Counted from the first letter of the stretch, positions 17,392-28,661 are shown. The stretch: 64,000 nt of DNA from Streptomyces scabiei 87.22 (GCF_000091305.1 NC_013929.1:1054001-1118000), one strand, 5' to 3'. Notes: generated from the sequence alone by a model not told the origin. Translations and numbers: made by a program.

Positions 17392-17835
17392 ATGACCGCA
17401 TCCCAGCCTCCGAACACCGCCGAGGAGCTGCGCGGTGCCGGCCTGCGGGTGACGGCCGCGCGCGTGGCGCTGCTGGAGACCGTCCGGGACGGCGACCACC
17501 TCGGTGTCGAAGCGATCGCCTCGGGGGTGCGCGATCGCGTCGGCCACATATCGCTCCAGGCCGTGTACGAGGCCCTCGGCGCCCTGGCGGGCGCCGGGCT
17601 CGTGCGCCGCCTCGAACCACCCGGCAGCCCCGCCCTGTACGAGGGCCGTGTCGGGGACAACCACCACCACCTCGTGTGCCGCAGTTGCGGTGTCGTGGTC
17701 GACGTCGACTGCGCGGTCGGGCACGCCCCGTGTCTGACCGCCTCCGACGACCGCGGCTTCGCGATCGACGAGGCAGAGGTCATCTACTGGGGCCTGTGTC
17801 CCCCCTGTTCCGCAGCCAGTAGTTCAGCACCGTGA
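17392..17835 (+). CDS. furA: Fur-family peroxide/metal-responsive repressor (FurA type)
   Basis: A 147-residue Fur-family protein with an N-terminal winged helix (LRGAGLRVTAARVALLETV) and a C-terminal metal-binding dimerisation domain. The metal-binding motifs are NHHHLVCRSCG and the terminal CPPC, the latter with the first CxxC expected to hold structural zinc. FurA proteins encoded directly before katG repress it until oxidised by peroxide. Here katG starts 24 bp downstream, so the pair is an operon. The start is uncertain. ATG at 17392 gives the usual MTASQ-like beginning but leaves 13 bases to GGAGG. A TTG at 17383 lies only 4 bases from it. Confidence 0.92.
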   Translation: MTASQPPNTAEELRGAGLRVTAARVALLETVRDGDHLGVEAIASGVRDRVGHISLQAVYEALGALAGAGLVRRLEPPGSPALYEGRVGDNHHHLVCRSCGVVVDVDCAVGHAPCLTASDDRGFAIDEAEVIYWGLCPPCSAASSSAP

Positions 17836-20073
<2,238 letters not shown>

Positions 20074-20088
20074 CACTCCCGCTGACGG

Positions 20089-20130
20089 CGTCCGGGCCGG
20101 CCCCTCGCGAGGGGCCGGCCCGGACGTTTT
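20089..20130 (+). terminator. Rho-independent terminator of furA-katG
   Basis: A 38-base perfect palindrome (20089-20126; arms beginning CGTCCGGGCCGGCCCC) is followed directly by TTTT. The stem starts 15 bases after the katG stop codon. Confidence 0.85.
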
Positions 20131-20218
20131 CCGTACCCGTCCGGGCCGTTGCCCGAGACCGTGCGCGGGTACCCGTCGGCACCCTGCGGAGCCCTCGGTT
20201 CCGGACGGCCGGCGGCAG

Positions 20219-20723
20219 GAGGCAACCCTGCCGACGAGGCGGCCTACCGCGCCCGCAACCCCGAGGGCAGGGCCATGATCAAGTCGGCTCCCTACCTCCC
20301 CCGCCGGTGGTGCCGGACGCGGAGTACCCGTTCCAGCTCACCACCGGCCGGACCCTCTACCACTTCCACACCCGCACCAGGACGGGCCGGACCCCGCAGC
20401 TCGACGCGGCGGCGCCCGAGGTGTGGGTGGAGATGTCGGCGGGCGACGCCGAGCGGATCGGCTGCGGCGAGGGCGGGACGGTCGAGGTCCGCACCCGCAG
20501 GGGCGCCCTGCGGGGACGGCTGCGGCTCACGGACGTACGACCCCGGGTGCTGTTCGTGCCCTTCCACTACTGCTACTGGGACACGCCCTGCGGGGTGGGG
20601 CCCGACGAGAGGACACCGCCTCGCGCGGCGAACGAGACCACCCTCACCGCCTGGGACCCCGCCTCCGAACAGCCCCTGTTCAAGCCGGCCGCCGCGGCCG
20701 TCACCCCGGTCACGGACCGCTGA
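20219..20723 (+). pseudogene. Frameshifted C-terminal remnant of a molybdopterin oxidoreductase
   Basis: Two frames together encode the end of a nitrate-reductase/formate-dehydrogenase-type catalytic subunit. The first frame gives GNPADEAAYRARNPEGR and IKSAPYLP. The reading then moves to another frame inside a C-rich run near 20296-20306, consistent with loss of one base. The second frame gives DAEYPFQLTTGRTLYHFHTR, RTPQLDAAAPEVWVEMSAGD and VPFHYCYWDTPCG and ends at 20723. These are the molybdopterin-dinucleotide-binding domain signatures of the family. Nothing upstream of about 20219 is recognisable, because the katG terminator lies there. Roughly four-fifths or more of the gene is therefore missing. 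The stop overlaps the end of the convergent dehydrogenase gene by 14 bases. Confidence 0.8.
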
Positions 20724-21486
20724 GCCGGGGCGGGGCGGTCACGGTGGGAGCGATGACCAGCTCCTCGACCACCGTGCGCTCCGGGAGCGTGGCGCACAGC
20801 AGGACGGCCCGTGCCACGTCCTCCGGGCGCACCATGGCATCCCGCCGCTCCCGGCTCGGCGGCACGGCCCGGCCGTCGTGGGCGGGGGTGTCGACCTCGC
20901 CGGGCAGGATGCAGGTCGCCCGGACGTGTGCGTCCCGGAACGCGGCGCGCAGGTAGGCCATGAAGTTGCGCACGCCCGCCTTGGCGGCGCCGTAGGGGGC
21001 ACCGCCGAGCGGGGTGGGCCGCAGCGCGGCGAGCGAGGAGATCGTGATGATCGTGCCGCCGCCGCGCTCCAGCATGCCGGGGAGGACGGCCCGGGTGAGC
21101 AGGTACACCCCGGTGAGGTTGACGCCCATGACGGCGTTCCACTCGTCCTCGCCGAGGCCGCGGACGTCGCCGGTGGGGCCGGCGCCTCCCGCGTTGTTGA
21201 CGAGGATGTCCACGGGGCCGGCCGTCTCCCGGGTCCACGCGGCCAGCTGCCGCACCTCGTCGGCGTCCTCCACGTGCGCGCGGCGGGCGAAGGCCGTGCC
21301 TCCGGCGGCCGTGACGGCGGCGGCGACCTCGTCGAGGAGGTGCGGGCGCCGCCCCACGAGGACCACCGTCGCGCCCTCCCCGGCGAGCATCAGGGCCGTC
21401 TCCCGGCCGATTCCGGTGCCCGCGCCGGTGACCAGTGCGGTCCTGCCGTCGAGCGGTTTCGCGCCTGCCCCGTCCGGGTCGCCCAT
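20710..21486 (-). CDS. Short-chain dehydrogenase/reductase, unknown substrate
   Basis: A 258-residue classical SDR. The cofactor motif TGAGTGIGRE (near residues 20-29), VNNAGGAG and the catalytic Ser-Tyr-Lys (ITISSLAAL and PYGAAKAG) are all present. The arginine after the second strand (VGRRPH) suggests a preference for NADP(H). It lies downstream of the IclR gene on the same strand, 68 bp after its stop. It may therefore belong to the same sugar-acid functional group, but nothing in the sequence identifies its substrate. The start at 21486 has GGAGAGG about 8 bases upstream. Confidence 0.85.
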   Translation of the reverse strand: MGDPDGAGAKPLDGRTALVTGAGTGIGRETALMLAGEGATVVLVGRRPHLLDEVAAAVTAAGGTAFARRAHVEDADEVRQLAAWTRETAGPVDILVNNAGGAGPTGDVRGLGEDEWNAVMGVNLTGVYLLTRAVLPGMLERGGGTIITISSLAALRPTPLGGAPYGAAKAGVRNFMAYLRAAFRDAHVRATCILPGEVDTPAHDGRAVPPSRERRDAMVRPEDVARAVLLCATLPERTVVEELVIAPTVTAPPRLSGP

Positions 21487-21554
21487 GCCGTCAGCCTCTC
21501 CGCCGTGAACTCGCCGCCGATGCAGGGCAGTTCACCGCGAACGGGGAGGGCGGG

Positions 21555-22322
21555 TCAACGGGCCGGCAGCCGGACTCCCAGTTCGTCCGCCGCCGACCGC
21601 AGCAGCGGGACCAGGGCGACGAGATCGTCCATGCTGCGGCGGAAGGCGGGCGCGGCGGTGGAGAGGGCGGCGAAGACGGTGCCGTCGGGGCGCAGGATCG
21701 GCACGGCCACGGCCCGCAGTCCGGGGTGGTGTTCCTCGTCGGCCGTGGCGTAGCCGAGTTCGGCGGCGCGGGCCACCTGGGCGCGCAGCACGTCGCGGTC
21801 GGTGACGCTGTTCGGTCCGTGCGGGGTCAGCTCGACGCGGTCCAGGAGGTCGGCACGTACGTCGTCGGGGGCGAAGGCCATGAGGACCTTGCCCATCGAG
21901 GTGCAGTGCAGCGGCCCGTGGCGGCCCGGCTCGCTGCGGACGCCGACCGGGAGGGGGCCGTCCACGTAGTGCACGTACAGGTGCCGGGTGCCGTCGAGGA
22001 CGGACATCAGGGTGGCTTCCTCGGTCCGGCTCGTCACGCGCTGCATCACGGGGAGGGCGGTGCCGGCGAATCCGTAGACCTGCCCGGCCCGCTGACCGAG
22101 CTGGAAGAGTCGCAGGCCCGGCCTGTAGCGCTTGCCGTCGGCCTCGAACTCCACCAGGCCCTCGCGGCAGAGCGAGTTGACCAGCCGGTGGGCGGTGCTG
22201 ACGGCGACGCCGCTGGCGCGGGCCAGCGCGGACAGGGTGATGCCATGCGGGTGCTCGCCGACCAGGACGAGCAACCTGATCGCCCGCCCGACGACGTCCG
22301 TGGGTACCTCGCTGCCGCTCAC
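21555..22322 (-). CDS. IclR-family transcriptional regulator
   Basis: A 255-residue regulator with an N-terminal winged helix (ITLSALARASGVAVSTAHRLV, written here in outline, about residues 25-45) and a C-terminal IclR effector domain. The effector-domain motif LHCTSMGKVLMAF is clear. The GTG at 22322 is preferred because further upstream extension passes through the palindromic operators at 22332-22433. The ribosome site is weak. It diverges from the gluconate/idonate dehydrogenase genes and almost certainly controls them and itself. IclR members commonly respond to sugar acids or their catabolites, which fits the neighbouring enzymes. The effector is not identifiable. Confidence 0.9.
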   Translation of the reverse strand: MSGSEVPTDVVGRAIRLLVLVGEHPHGITLSALARASGVAVSTAHRLVNSLCREGLVEFEADGKRYRPGLRLFQLGQRAGQVYGFAGTALPVMQRVTSRTEEATLMSVLDGTRHLYVHYVDGPLPVGVRSEPGRHGPLHCTSMGKVLMAFAPDDVRADLLDRVELTPHGPNSVTDRDVLRAQVARAAELGYATADEEHHPGLRAVAVPILRPDGTVFAALSTAAPAFRRSMDDLVALVPLLRSAADELGVRLPAR

Positions 22323-22331
22323 GCCCGGCAA

Positions 22332-22352
22332 GTTACCACTGAGTGGAAAAAC
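22332..22352. promoter_or_regulatory. Candidate IclR operator 1
   Basis: TTACCACTGAGTGGAAAAAC (from 22333) contains CCACT/AGTGG arms. It matches the more perfect site at 22414-22433 in its TTnCCACTnAGTGGnAA core. It lies just before the IclR start codon, suggesting autoregulation. Confidence 0.6.
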
Positions 22353-22413
22353 CTCCCACGGTTGACAGCGGCCACCTCGAACCTCGACGATGCTTTTCCG
22401 TTGAGCAGACAGC

Positions 22414-22433
22414 TTTTCCACTCAGTGGGAAAA
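22414..22433. promoter_or_regulatory. Candidate IclR operator 2
   Basis: TTTTCCACTCAGTGGGAAAA is a near-perfect 20-base palindrome 14 bases upstream of the plus-strand dehydrogenase start. It shares its core with operator 1. A TTGACA at 22362-22367 could be the minus-35 element of the controlled promoter; the minus-10 is not clear. Confidence 0.65.
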
Positions 22434-22447
22434 CAGGGAGACCGTGT

Positions 22448-23221
22448 ATGACGAGCCACCCCCTCTTCGACGTCACCGGAAAGGTCGCCCTGGTCACCGG
22501 GTCGAGCCGAGGCATCGGCCGGGCGCTGGCCACCGGCCTGCTGGAGGCCGGCTGCACGGTCGTCCTCAACGGTCGCGACCCCGGCACCCTGGAGAGCACC
22601 CGCGCGGAACTCGCCGGCACCTTCGGTGAGGCGGTCCGCGCGGAGGCGTTCGACGTCACCGACTCCGCCGCGGTCGCCGCCGCCGTCACCCGGATCGAGG
22701 ACCGGACGGGCCCGATCGGCATCCTGGTCAACAACACCGGCGTCCAGCGCCGCGCCCCCTTCCTCGACTTCACCGACGAGGACTGGCACGCCCTGCTCGA
22801 CACCAACCTCACGAGCGCCTTCCTCGTGGGCCGCGAGGTCGCCCGCCGCATGGTCGCCCGGGGCCACGGCAAGATCGTCAACATCTGCTCGCTGCAGAGC
22901 GAGGCGGTCCGCCCCGGGATCGCGCCCTACTCCGCCACCAAGGGCGGCCTGAAGATGCTCACCAAGGGCATGTGCGCCGACCTCGGGCCGCACGGCATCC
23001 AGGTCAACGGCATCGGCCCCGGCTACTTCGACACCGAACTCACCTCCGCGCTGGTCGCGGACGAGGAGTTCAGCGCCTGGGTGCGGGGGCGGACCCCCGC
23101 CGGACGCTGGGGCAGGGTGGAGGAACTGGTCGGCGCCCTGCTCTTCCTCGCCTCTCCCGCCTCCGACTTCGTCAACGGGCAGACGCTGTACGTCGACGGC
23201 GGCATGCTGTCCGTCCTGTGA
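22448..23221 (+). CDS. Short-chain dehydrogenase, gluconate 5-dehydrogenase (IdnO) type
   Basis: A 257-residue classical SDR with TGSSRGIGRA (near residues 17-26), VNNTGVQRRAP, the catalytic serine in ICSLQSE and YSATKGG, and the C-terminal FVNGQTLYVDGG. NTGVQRRAPF and LDFTDEDW are features I associate with gluconate/5-keto-gluconate dehydrogenases. It would interconvert D-gluconate and 5-ketogluconate in the cytoplasm. The start at 22448 has GGGAG about 8 bases upstream. It is followed after 26 bp by an idonate dehydrogenase-like gene, the classical partner in the L-idonate pathway. It is controlled by the divergent IclR regulator if the palindromes are functional. Confidence 0.85.
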   Translation: MTSHPLFDVTGKVALVTGSSRGIGRALATGLLEAGCTVVLNGRDPGTLESTRAELAGTFGEAVRAEAFDVTDSAAVAAAVTRIEDRTGPIGILVNNTGVQRRAPFLDFTDEDWHALLDTNLTSAFLVGREVARRMVARGHGKIVNICSLQSEAVRPGIAPYSATKGGLKMLTKGMCADLGPHGIQVNGIGPGYFDTELTSALVADEEFSAWVRGRTPAGRWGRVEELVGALLFLASPASDFVNGQTLYVDGGMLSVL

Positions 23222-23247
23222 CCCGGCCGACCTCTCGAGGAGTTCCC

Positions 23248-24288
23248 ATGCACGCGTGCGTTGTCCACGGAGCCGGCGATCTCCGCGTCGAGGAGCGGCC
23301 GTACGGCGGTCCCGCGGCCGGTGAGATCGCGGTCGCCGTCGCCCTCGGCGGGATCTGCGGTTCCGATCTGCACTACTACCACCGGGGCAGGGTCGGCGAC
23401 TTCGCCGTCAGCGAGCCCATGGTGCTCGGCCACGAGGTGGTGGGCCGGGTCGCCGCGCTCGGGGCCGGCGTCGAGGGACCGGCCGCCCCCGCGGTGGGCA
23501 CGGCCGTCGCCGTCCACCCCGCCACGCCCTGCGGGGTCTGCCCCGAGTGCGCGCGCGGGGCCCGCAACGTCTGCGCGCACACCCGCTATCTGGGCAGCGC
23601 GGCCCACACCCCGCATGTGCAGGGCGGGTTCGCGCAGTACATCACCGTGCCGGCCGGGCAGGTGCGGGCGCTGCCGCCGGGGCTCGGTCTGCGGCGTGCC
23701 GTGCTCGCCGAGCCCCTGGCGGTGGCGCTGCACGCGGTGCGCCGGGCGGGTGCGGTGCGCGGCAGGCGCGTGCTGGTCACCGGGGCCGGTCCGATCGGTC
23801 TGCTGGTCGTGGCCGCGCTGCGGCACGCGGGGGCCGCCGAGGTGGTCGTCAGCGACCTCCACGAGGAGCCGCTGCGGATCGCCGGCGAGGTCGGCGCCAC
23901 CGCCGTCGTACGGGCGGACCGGCCCGCCGATCCCGCCTGGGCCGGTGTCTTCGACCTCGCCGTGGAGGCGTCCGGGGCTCCGGCCGGGCTGCGCAGCTGT
24001 GTGGAGCGGGTGCGGCGGGGCGGCGTGGTGGTGATGCTCGGGCTGCTGCCGCCGGGCGAGATCGGGCTGCTCGGCAATGTCGCGGTCACCCGTGAGCTGG
24101 AACTGCGCGGATCCTTCCGCTTCGACACCGAGTTCGACGAGGCCCTGTCCCTGCTGGCCCAGGGCCTCCCGGTCGACGCGGTCGTCACGCACACCTTTCC
24201 GTTGGAGCGGTCCGTCGCCGCGTTCGACACGGCTCAGGACCGCACGGTCGCCTCCAAGGTGCTGCTGGATCTGTCCGGGGAACAGTGA
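23248..24288 (+). CDS. Zinc-dependent alcohol dehydrogenase, L-idonate 5-dehydrogenase type
   Basis: A 346-residue medium-chain dehydrogenase. Catalytic zinc residues are in GICGSDLHYYHRGR and GHEVVGRV. The structural-zinc cysteines are CGVCPECARGARNVC. The cofactor-binding turn is VTGAGPIGLLVVAA. The CGSDLHYYHRG segment is characteristic of L-idonate 5-dehydrogenases, which oxidise L-idonate to 5-ketogluconate for the SDR encoded upstream. Sorbitol or threonine dehydrogenase activity cannot be excluded from sequence alone. The start at 23248 is preceded by GAGGAG; the open frame upstream is a shadow of the SDR. It converges with the fucosidase gene, with only 6 bp between the stops. Confidence 0.85.
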   Translation: MHACVVHGAGDLRVEERPYGGPAAGEIAVAVALGGICGSDLHYYHRGRVGDFAVSEPMVLGHEVVGRVAALGAGVEGPAAPAVGTAVAVHPATPCGVCPECARGARNVCAHTRYLGSAAHTPHVQGGFAQYITVPAGQVRALPPGLGLRRAVLAEPLAVALHAVRRAGAVRGRRVLVTGAGPIGLLVVAALRHAGAAEVVVSDLHEEPLRIAGEVGATAVVRADRPADPAWAGVFDLAVEASGAPAGLRSCVERVRRGGVVVMLGLLPPGEIGLLGNVAVTRELELRGSFRFDTEFDEALSLLAQGLPVDAVVTHTFPLERSVAAFDTAQDRTVASKVLLDLSGEQ

Positions 24289-24294
24289 GGGGCG

Positions 24295-26508
24295 TCAGAC
24301 CTGGGTCAGCGTCCACAGCAGGTTGGTGCTGGAGCCCCACGTCCACTGCTTGGCGGCCGATCCGGCGGAGACGCTGCCGCCGCCGTCGAGGACGAGCCCG
24401 GTGGTGCGGTTGGCGAGGGTGTAGCGGCCGTCGCCCCGGTGGGTGATCAGCCACTGCTGGTCGCTGGAGTTCTTCCAGGCCGCCTGCCGTACGGCGGAGC
24501 CGTCGGTGGTGGCGCCCCAGCCGTCGGCGACCATGCCGTTGGCCCGGTTCTCCAGCTTGTAGTGGCCGTCGCCGAGGGGGACGGCGTACCACTGCAGGTT
24601 CGGGGAGTCGTCCCACGCCGACTGCTTGAGCGGCGAACCGCTCGGCACCGCTCCCTCGCTGTCCAGGGTGAGACCGTTGACGACGTTGGTGATCCGGAAG
24701 CGGGCGGCGGGGTCGAGCACGACCCGCAGCGAGGTGATCTTCTCCCGGATCCTGAGGCTGTCGGCGGTGAACGTCCAGGCGGTGCCGGTGAAGTCGTCGG
24801 CGGAGTAGCCGACCAGCCGGTGGCCCGGCGCGAGCTTCAGCGAGGAGAGCCCGCGCGGCTCGATGCCGGCGAGGGTGAGCCGGTCCGCGGTGTGGTCGCC
24901 CAGGGAGAGCACGACACCGTCGCCGCGGAAGCGCGCGTCCTCGAAGGCGAGCGCGCCCAGGTGGGGCCGGAGCACGGGGATCGCGCCCGAGAAGCGGAAC
25001 CTGAGGACGTACGCGGGGGCGTCGAAGGGCTTCGCCGGGAGGGCCACCTTCAGCCCGGCCTCCTTCTGCTCGGGGGTGCCGAGGCCGAGGTAGGTGCCGG
25101 GCTCGGACCCGAGGAGTTCCACCGAGGTGAGCGAGTCCAGGTCGATCCGGTCGGAGCCGAGCGTCTTCAGGGTCAGCGAGTCGCCGGGCCAGCCGAGGAC
25201 GGTCGCGTAGAGGACGGTGCCCTCCTTGTCGCGGGTGAACCGGATGTCCCGGGCGGTACCGGCGGTGGGCCGGGTGAAGGAGCCGCCGCCCATCTTCGTC
25301 GGCCCCTCGCCGTACACGGTCCAGGCCCGGGTGCCGTAGACCGACTCGCCGAACCGCTTCAGGTAGTCGCCCATCCCGAGCAGGATGTCCTTCTGGCCCT
25401 GCGGGATGGTGCCGTCGGCCTTCGGCGCGATGTTGAGCAGCACCGTGCCGTTCTTGCTGATCCGGTCGACGAACGAGTGCAGCATCTGCGCGAGGGAGTA
25501 GTAGCCGATGCCCTCGGTGTAGCACCAGCTGCTGTTGGAGATGCTGTCGTCGGTGAGCCAGTACGGCGCGGTGATGTCGGCGGGGCCGCCGCGCTCGTAG
25601 TCGAAGACCGCGCTGTGGGGGTCGAAGCCGTCCTTGTAGGTGGCCACGACCTCCTTGCCCCACTTGTTCGCCTGGTCGAAGTAGTACGACAGGAAGTTCA
25701 GCCGCTGCTTCTCGTCGACGTGGTCGAGCCGCCAGTCCTGCCAGAGGATGTCGGGCCGGGACCGGTCGATCACTTCCTTGAGCTTGTCGTACCAGAGCTG
25801 GTGCTCGGCCTCCGGGCTCAGCTGCCCGTACAGCTTCTTCAGACTCGGGTCCGACTGCTCGGGCGCGTACTCGAAGAAGCCGGTGTAGTTGTACGCGTGG
25901 TGCATCGCGACCAGCAGCTTCAGGTCCTTCGCCCGCACGGCGTCGGTGAAGAGCTCCAGCAGGTCCAGCTTCGGACCCTTGTCCACGGAGTTCCACTCGT
26001 TGACCCGGCTGTCCCACATCGAGTAGCCGTCGTGGTGCTCGGCGACCGGCCCGGCGAACCGTGCGCCCGCGTCGACGAACAGCTGCGCCCATTCCTCCGG
26101 GTCGAAGTTCCCGCCCGCGGACTTGAGCTTCGGCGCGAACTCCTTGTGGCGGCCAGCGAGATCGTCGGCCCCGTCGATGAAGCGGTGGTACTGCCAGTCG
26201 GCCGGGGCGCCGTAGGTCTCGATGTGGTGCTTGTTCGCCTTGTGGCCCGCGAGGTACATGTTGCGCGGATACCACTCGCTGTCGTACGCCGGGACGCTGA
26301 ACGCGCCCCAGTGGAAGTAGATCCCGAACTTGGCGTCCCGGAACCACTCGGGGGCGGCGGTGTGTCTGTTCACGGATTCCCAGGTGGGTTTGTAGTTCTT
26401 CGAGCCGGCCATGGCGCCCCCGGCCGCTATCACGTCGGTGGCGGCGGTGGCGAGGACAACGGCCGTGGCACCCGTCAGGAGCCTGCGCCTGCTGATCGAT
26501 TGCGACAT
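24295..26508 (-). CDS. Secreted GH29 alpha-L-fucosidase with C-terminal ricin-like repeats
   Basis: A 737-residue exported glycosidase. The N-terminus SISRRRLLTGATAVV is a twin-arginine signal. The catalytic TIM barrel (about 40-390) carries FGIYFHWGAFSVPAY, EHHDGYSMWDS (158-167) and DILWQDW, with Asp258 the likely GH29 nucleophile. Residues about 470-590 form beta-rich domains, and the last 150 are ricin-B-like repeats with QW motifs (SPNLQWYAVP, SDQQWLITH, TNLLWTL) that should bind polysaccharide. It probably releases L-fucose from host or plant glycans outside the cell. ATG at 26508 is chosen over GTG at 26514; neither has a good ribosome site. In the 156-bp upstream gap, GATGGAAACATC (26621-26632) is a small palindrome of unknown meaning. 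Confidence 0.9.
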   Translation of the reverse strand: MSQSISRRRLLTGATAVVLATAATDVIAAGGAMAGSKNYKPTWESVNRHTAAPEWFRDAKFGIYFHWGAFSVPAYDSEWYPRNMYLAGHKANKHHIETYGAPADWQYHRFIDGADDLAGRHKEFAPKLKSAGGNFDPEEWAQLFVDAGARFAGPVAEHHDGYSMWDSRVNEWNSVDKGPKLDLLELFTDAVRAKDLKLLVAMHHAYNYTGFFEYAPEQSDPSLKKLYGQLSPEAEHQLWYDKLKEVIDRSRPDILWQDWRLDHVDEKQRLNFLSYYFDQANKWGKEVVATYKDGFDPHSAVFDYERGGPADITAPYWLTDDSISNSSWCYTEGIGYYSLAQMLHSFVDRISKNGTVLLNIAPKADGTIPQGQKDILLGMGDYLKRFGESVYGTRAWTVYGEGPTKMGGGSFTRPTAGTARDIRFTRDKEGTVLYATVLGWPGDSLTLKTLGSDRIDLDSLTSVELLGSEPGTYLGLGTPEQKEAGLKVALPAKPFDAPAYVLRFRFSGAIPVLRPHLGALAFEDARFRGDGVVLSLGDHTADRLTLAGIEPRGLSSLKLAPGHRLVGYSADDFTGTAWTFTADSLRIREKITSLRVVLDPAARFRITNVVNGLTLDSEGAVPSGSPLKQSAWDDSPNLQWYAVPLGDGHYKLENRANGMVADGWGATTDGSAVRQAAWKNSSDQQWLITHRGDGRYTLANRTTGLVLDGGGSVSAGSAAKQWTWGSSTNLLWTLTQV

Positions 26509-26664
26509 ACGCACGAACGTCAGGCATGCGGACCGCCGCTGTCAACGACTGCGCAGGGATGAATGTTGTCAACGAGAGAGGCAGTTGACTGCTTTTTCCT
26601 GATGTAGACCCACTTTAACCGATGGAAACATCACATGTATCGGAGGTCAGGTCACGGTCCGGGG

Positions 26665-27774
26665 TCAGTCCTGGAGAGCGGGGCGTTCGACGAGTTCCAC
26701 CTCGACGCGGACGCCCTCCCGCTGGGCGCGGACGGCCGCCTCGGAGACCGCGGCGACGGCGTATCCGTCCCAGATGCCGGGTCCGGTGACCTCGCCGCGG
26801 CGGGTGGCGTCCACCCATGCCTGGACCTGCCGGTCGTAGGCGTCCTCGAAGCGTTCGAGGTAGCCCGGCGTGACCGTGCCGCCCCAGCGTCCGGCCGTGC
26901 TGACGAGCATGCCGTGCCCGTCGCCGATGCGTGCCGTGCCGTTCTCGCAGACCGCCTCGGCCTGGACCTGATAGCCGTAACGGGCCGTGAGGAAGATCTC
27001 GACGTCGGCCACGGCACCGCCGTCGGTCTCGAACACCACGAACTGGGGGTCGCTCAGCCCCGCCGGGGCGTGCGCGGAGGGGCGGGGCCGCAGCACGGTG
27101 ACGGCGGTGATCTCCTGGCCGAGCAGCCAGCGGGTCACGTCCATCTCGTGGGCGACGGAGTCGTTGATCATCATGGCGTCGGTGAACCCGGGCGGCGCCC
27201 CGGCGTTGCGGTGCCGGTGGTGCAGCAGCAGCGGGCGGCCCAGTTCCCCGCTGTCCAGGAGGGACTTGAGTGCGAGGTACTCCCGGTCGTAGCGGCGCAT
27301 GAACCCGACCTGCACCCGGCGGTGCCCGAGCCGCCGCTCGGCCTCCAGCAGGCGCAGCGCGGAGGCGGGGTCCGGGGTCAGCGGCTTCTCGCACAGGACG
27401 GGCAGATCGTGCTCGAAGGCGGTGAGCAGGGCGGCCTCGTGGGCGGGCCCCGGGGAGGCGACGAGGACGGCGTCGACCCCGGGTGCGGCCAGTGCCTCTG
27501 CCGTGTCGGCGTAGGCCGCGCATCCCTCGACGCCCGCGGCGACCGCCTCGGCGCGGCCGGTGTCGACGTCGACCACGGCGGCCACATGGGCGCCGCTGAT
27601 CACCTCGGTGAGCCGGCGCACGTGGTCGGCGCCCATGCGGCCGGTGCCGACGACGGCCACGCCGAGCGAAGCGGAGCGCGCGCCGCGGGCGCCGGGTGCG
27701 CCGGGTGCGCCGATTGCTCCGGGCCGAGCACCGGCTGAGTCCGGCCGAGAAGCGGGGGAGTCCTGCGAGGACAT
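26665..27774 (-). CDS. Gfo/Idh/MocA-family sugar oxidoreductase
   Basis: A 369-residue NAD(P)-dependent dehydrogenase. After a 35-residue Gly/Ala/Pro-rich leader it shows the Rossmann motif [18 protein letters not shown], the cofactor strand VVDVDTGRA and the family lysine in CEKPLTPDP (EKP motif). A substrate-domain histidine region is [11 protein letters not shown]. Inositol 2-dehydrogenase and related sugar dehydrogenases have this form. It lies upstream of the fucosidase gene on the same strand, so oxidation of a sugar released by that enzyme is possible but unproven. The start at 27774 is supported by GAAGGG about 7 bases upstream; longer frames lack one. The low-complexity leader may be absent if translation starts later. 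Confidence 0.87.
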   Translation of the reverse strand: MSSQDSPASRPDSAGARPGAIGAPGAPGARGARSASLGVAVVGTGRMGADHVRRLTEVISGAHVAAVVDVDTGRAEAVAAGVEGCAAYADTAEALAAPGVDAVLVASPGPAHEAALLTAFEHDLPVLCEKPLTPDPASALRLLEAERRLGHRRVQVGFMRRYDREYLALKSLLDSGELGRPLLLHHRHRNAGAPPGFTDAMMINDSVAHEMDVTRWLLGQEITAVTVLRPRPSAHAPAGLSDPQFVVFETDGGAVADVEIFLTARYGYQVQAEAVCENGTARIGDGHGMLVSTAGRWGGTVTPGYLERFEDAYDRQVQAWVDATRRGEVTGPGIWDGYAVAAVSEAAVRAQREGVRVEVELVERPALQD

Positions 27775-27902
27775 GCCGTGCCCTTCTGTCGTGTCCGGAG
27801 AAAGTCCGCAAGCGGAATTCCGTTTTCCCTCGGTCCGGTCACAGGTTAGGCTCCCCCGGCACACGGGGGGCGTGTGCACATCAAGGCGGGGGCACGGGGG
27901 AC

Positions 27903-28661
27903 ATGAACGACGGCGTCACCGATTCCGGAACGGGCGCGGGTGCGGGTGGGGGTGCGGGGTACGGAACGGGTCCGGGAACAGGTGCCCGCAAGGAGATGAG
28001 CACGGGGGCCCAGGTGTTCTCGGCCGTGGCGGCCGTCGGGGTGATCCTGGGCGGTCTGTGGCTGATCGGAGACTTCCTCGGTCAGACGCCCGGGAAGGTG
28101 GGACCGGCCGTCTGCTCGTCCTCGGACGACGCCTCCCAGGCCCCGCGGGGCGAGGTCTCCGGCGCACGGCTCTGCGCCGCGCTGAACCGTGCCGACCTGC
28201 CCGAACTCCTCGGCACACCGACCGAGCAGGCGGTGAGCGCGTCGGGCGGGGACAGCGAGTCGAAGTGGGCCGACGGCACCAGGACCGTCACCCCCGAGGC
28301 GACCGTCGAACTGGACACCTACGCCGTGAAGCTGTCGGCGTCCTTCGAGGATCTCCCGGTGGCCGAGTCGGAGGACTATCTGGGCGCCGACGCCGAGAGC
28401 AGGACCGTCCTGGGACACCGGGCGGTCCTCTACTCGGGGCAGACCATGTCCATCTCGTTCAGGCTCGACGGCGGTGACGCCAAGTCCGGCCCCGGCGGTG
28501 TCGCCCGCCGGCTGCTGGTCGCGACGGACCCGAAGGACAGCGGCAGCACCTTCGAACTCGTCATCTGGCGCCAGGACACCCAGCGGCCCGACGACGCCGC
28601 GCTGTTCCGGGTCGCGGAGAAGGTCCTGCCGAAACTCCAGGGCTGGAAGCCGGCCGGCTGA
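27903..28661 (+). CDS. Single-pass membrane protein, DUF6215-like
   Basis: A 252-residue protein with a Gly-rich cytoplasmic N-terminus (residues 1-30), one membrane segment ([19 protein letters not shown]) and an extracellular domain. Segments such as [18 protein letters not shown] and [17 protein letters not shown], and the final [19 protein letters not shown], match what I recall of the Streptomyces DUF6215 family. No function is known for it. It is divergent from the Gfo/Idh gene and followed by a convergent AraC-type gene, so it is probably monocistronic. The start at 27903 is chosen because the transmembrane anchor then lies at residues 38-57; upstream frame extension overlaps the divergent gene. 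Confidence 0.75.
   Translation: MNDGVTDSGTGAGAGGGAGYGTGPGTGARKEMSTGAQVFSAVAAVGVILGGLWLIGDFLGQTPGKVGPAVCSSSDDASQAPRGEVSGARLCAALNRADLPELLGTPTEQAVSASGGDSESKWADGTRTVTPEATVELDTYAVKLSASFEDLPVAESEDYLGADAESRTVLGHRAVLYSGQTMSISFRLDGGDAKSGPGGVARRLLVATDPKDSGSTFELVIWRQDTQRPDDAALFRVAEKVLPKLQGWKPAG

Noticed and set aside
22322..22421. Longer IclR start at 22421
   Set aside because: It would place the paired operator palindromes inside the coding region and has no ribosome site.
26581..26597. GCAGTTGACTGC followed by TTTTT, resembling a terminator
   Set aside because: The stem is only five base pairs and the T-run lies on the strand opposite to the local transcription.
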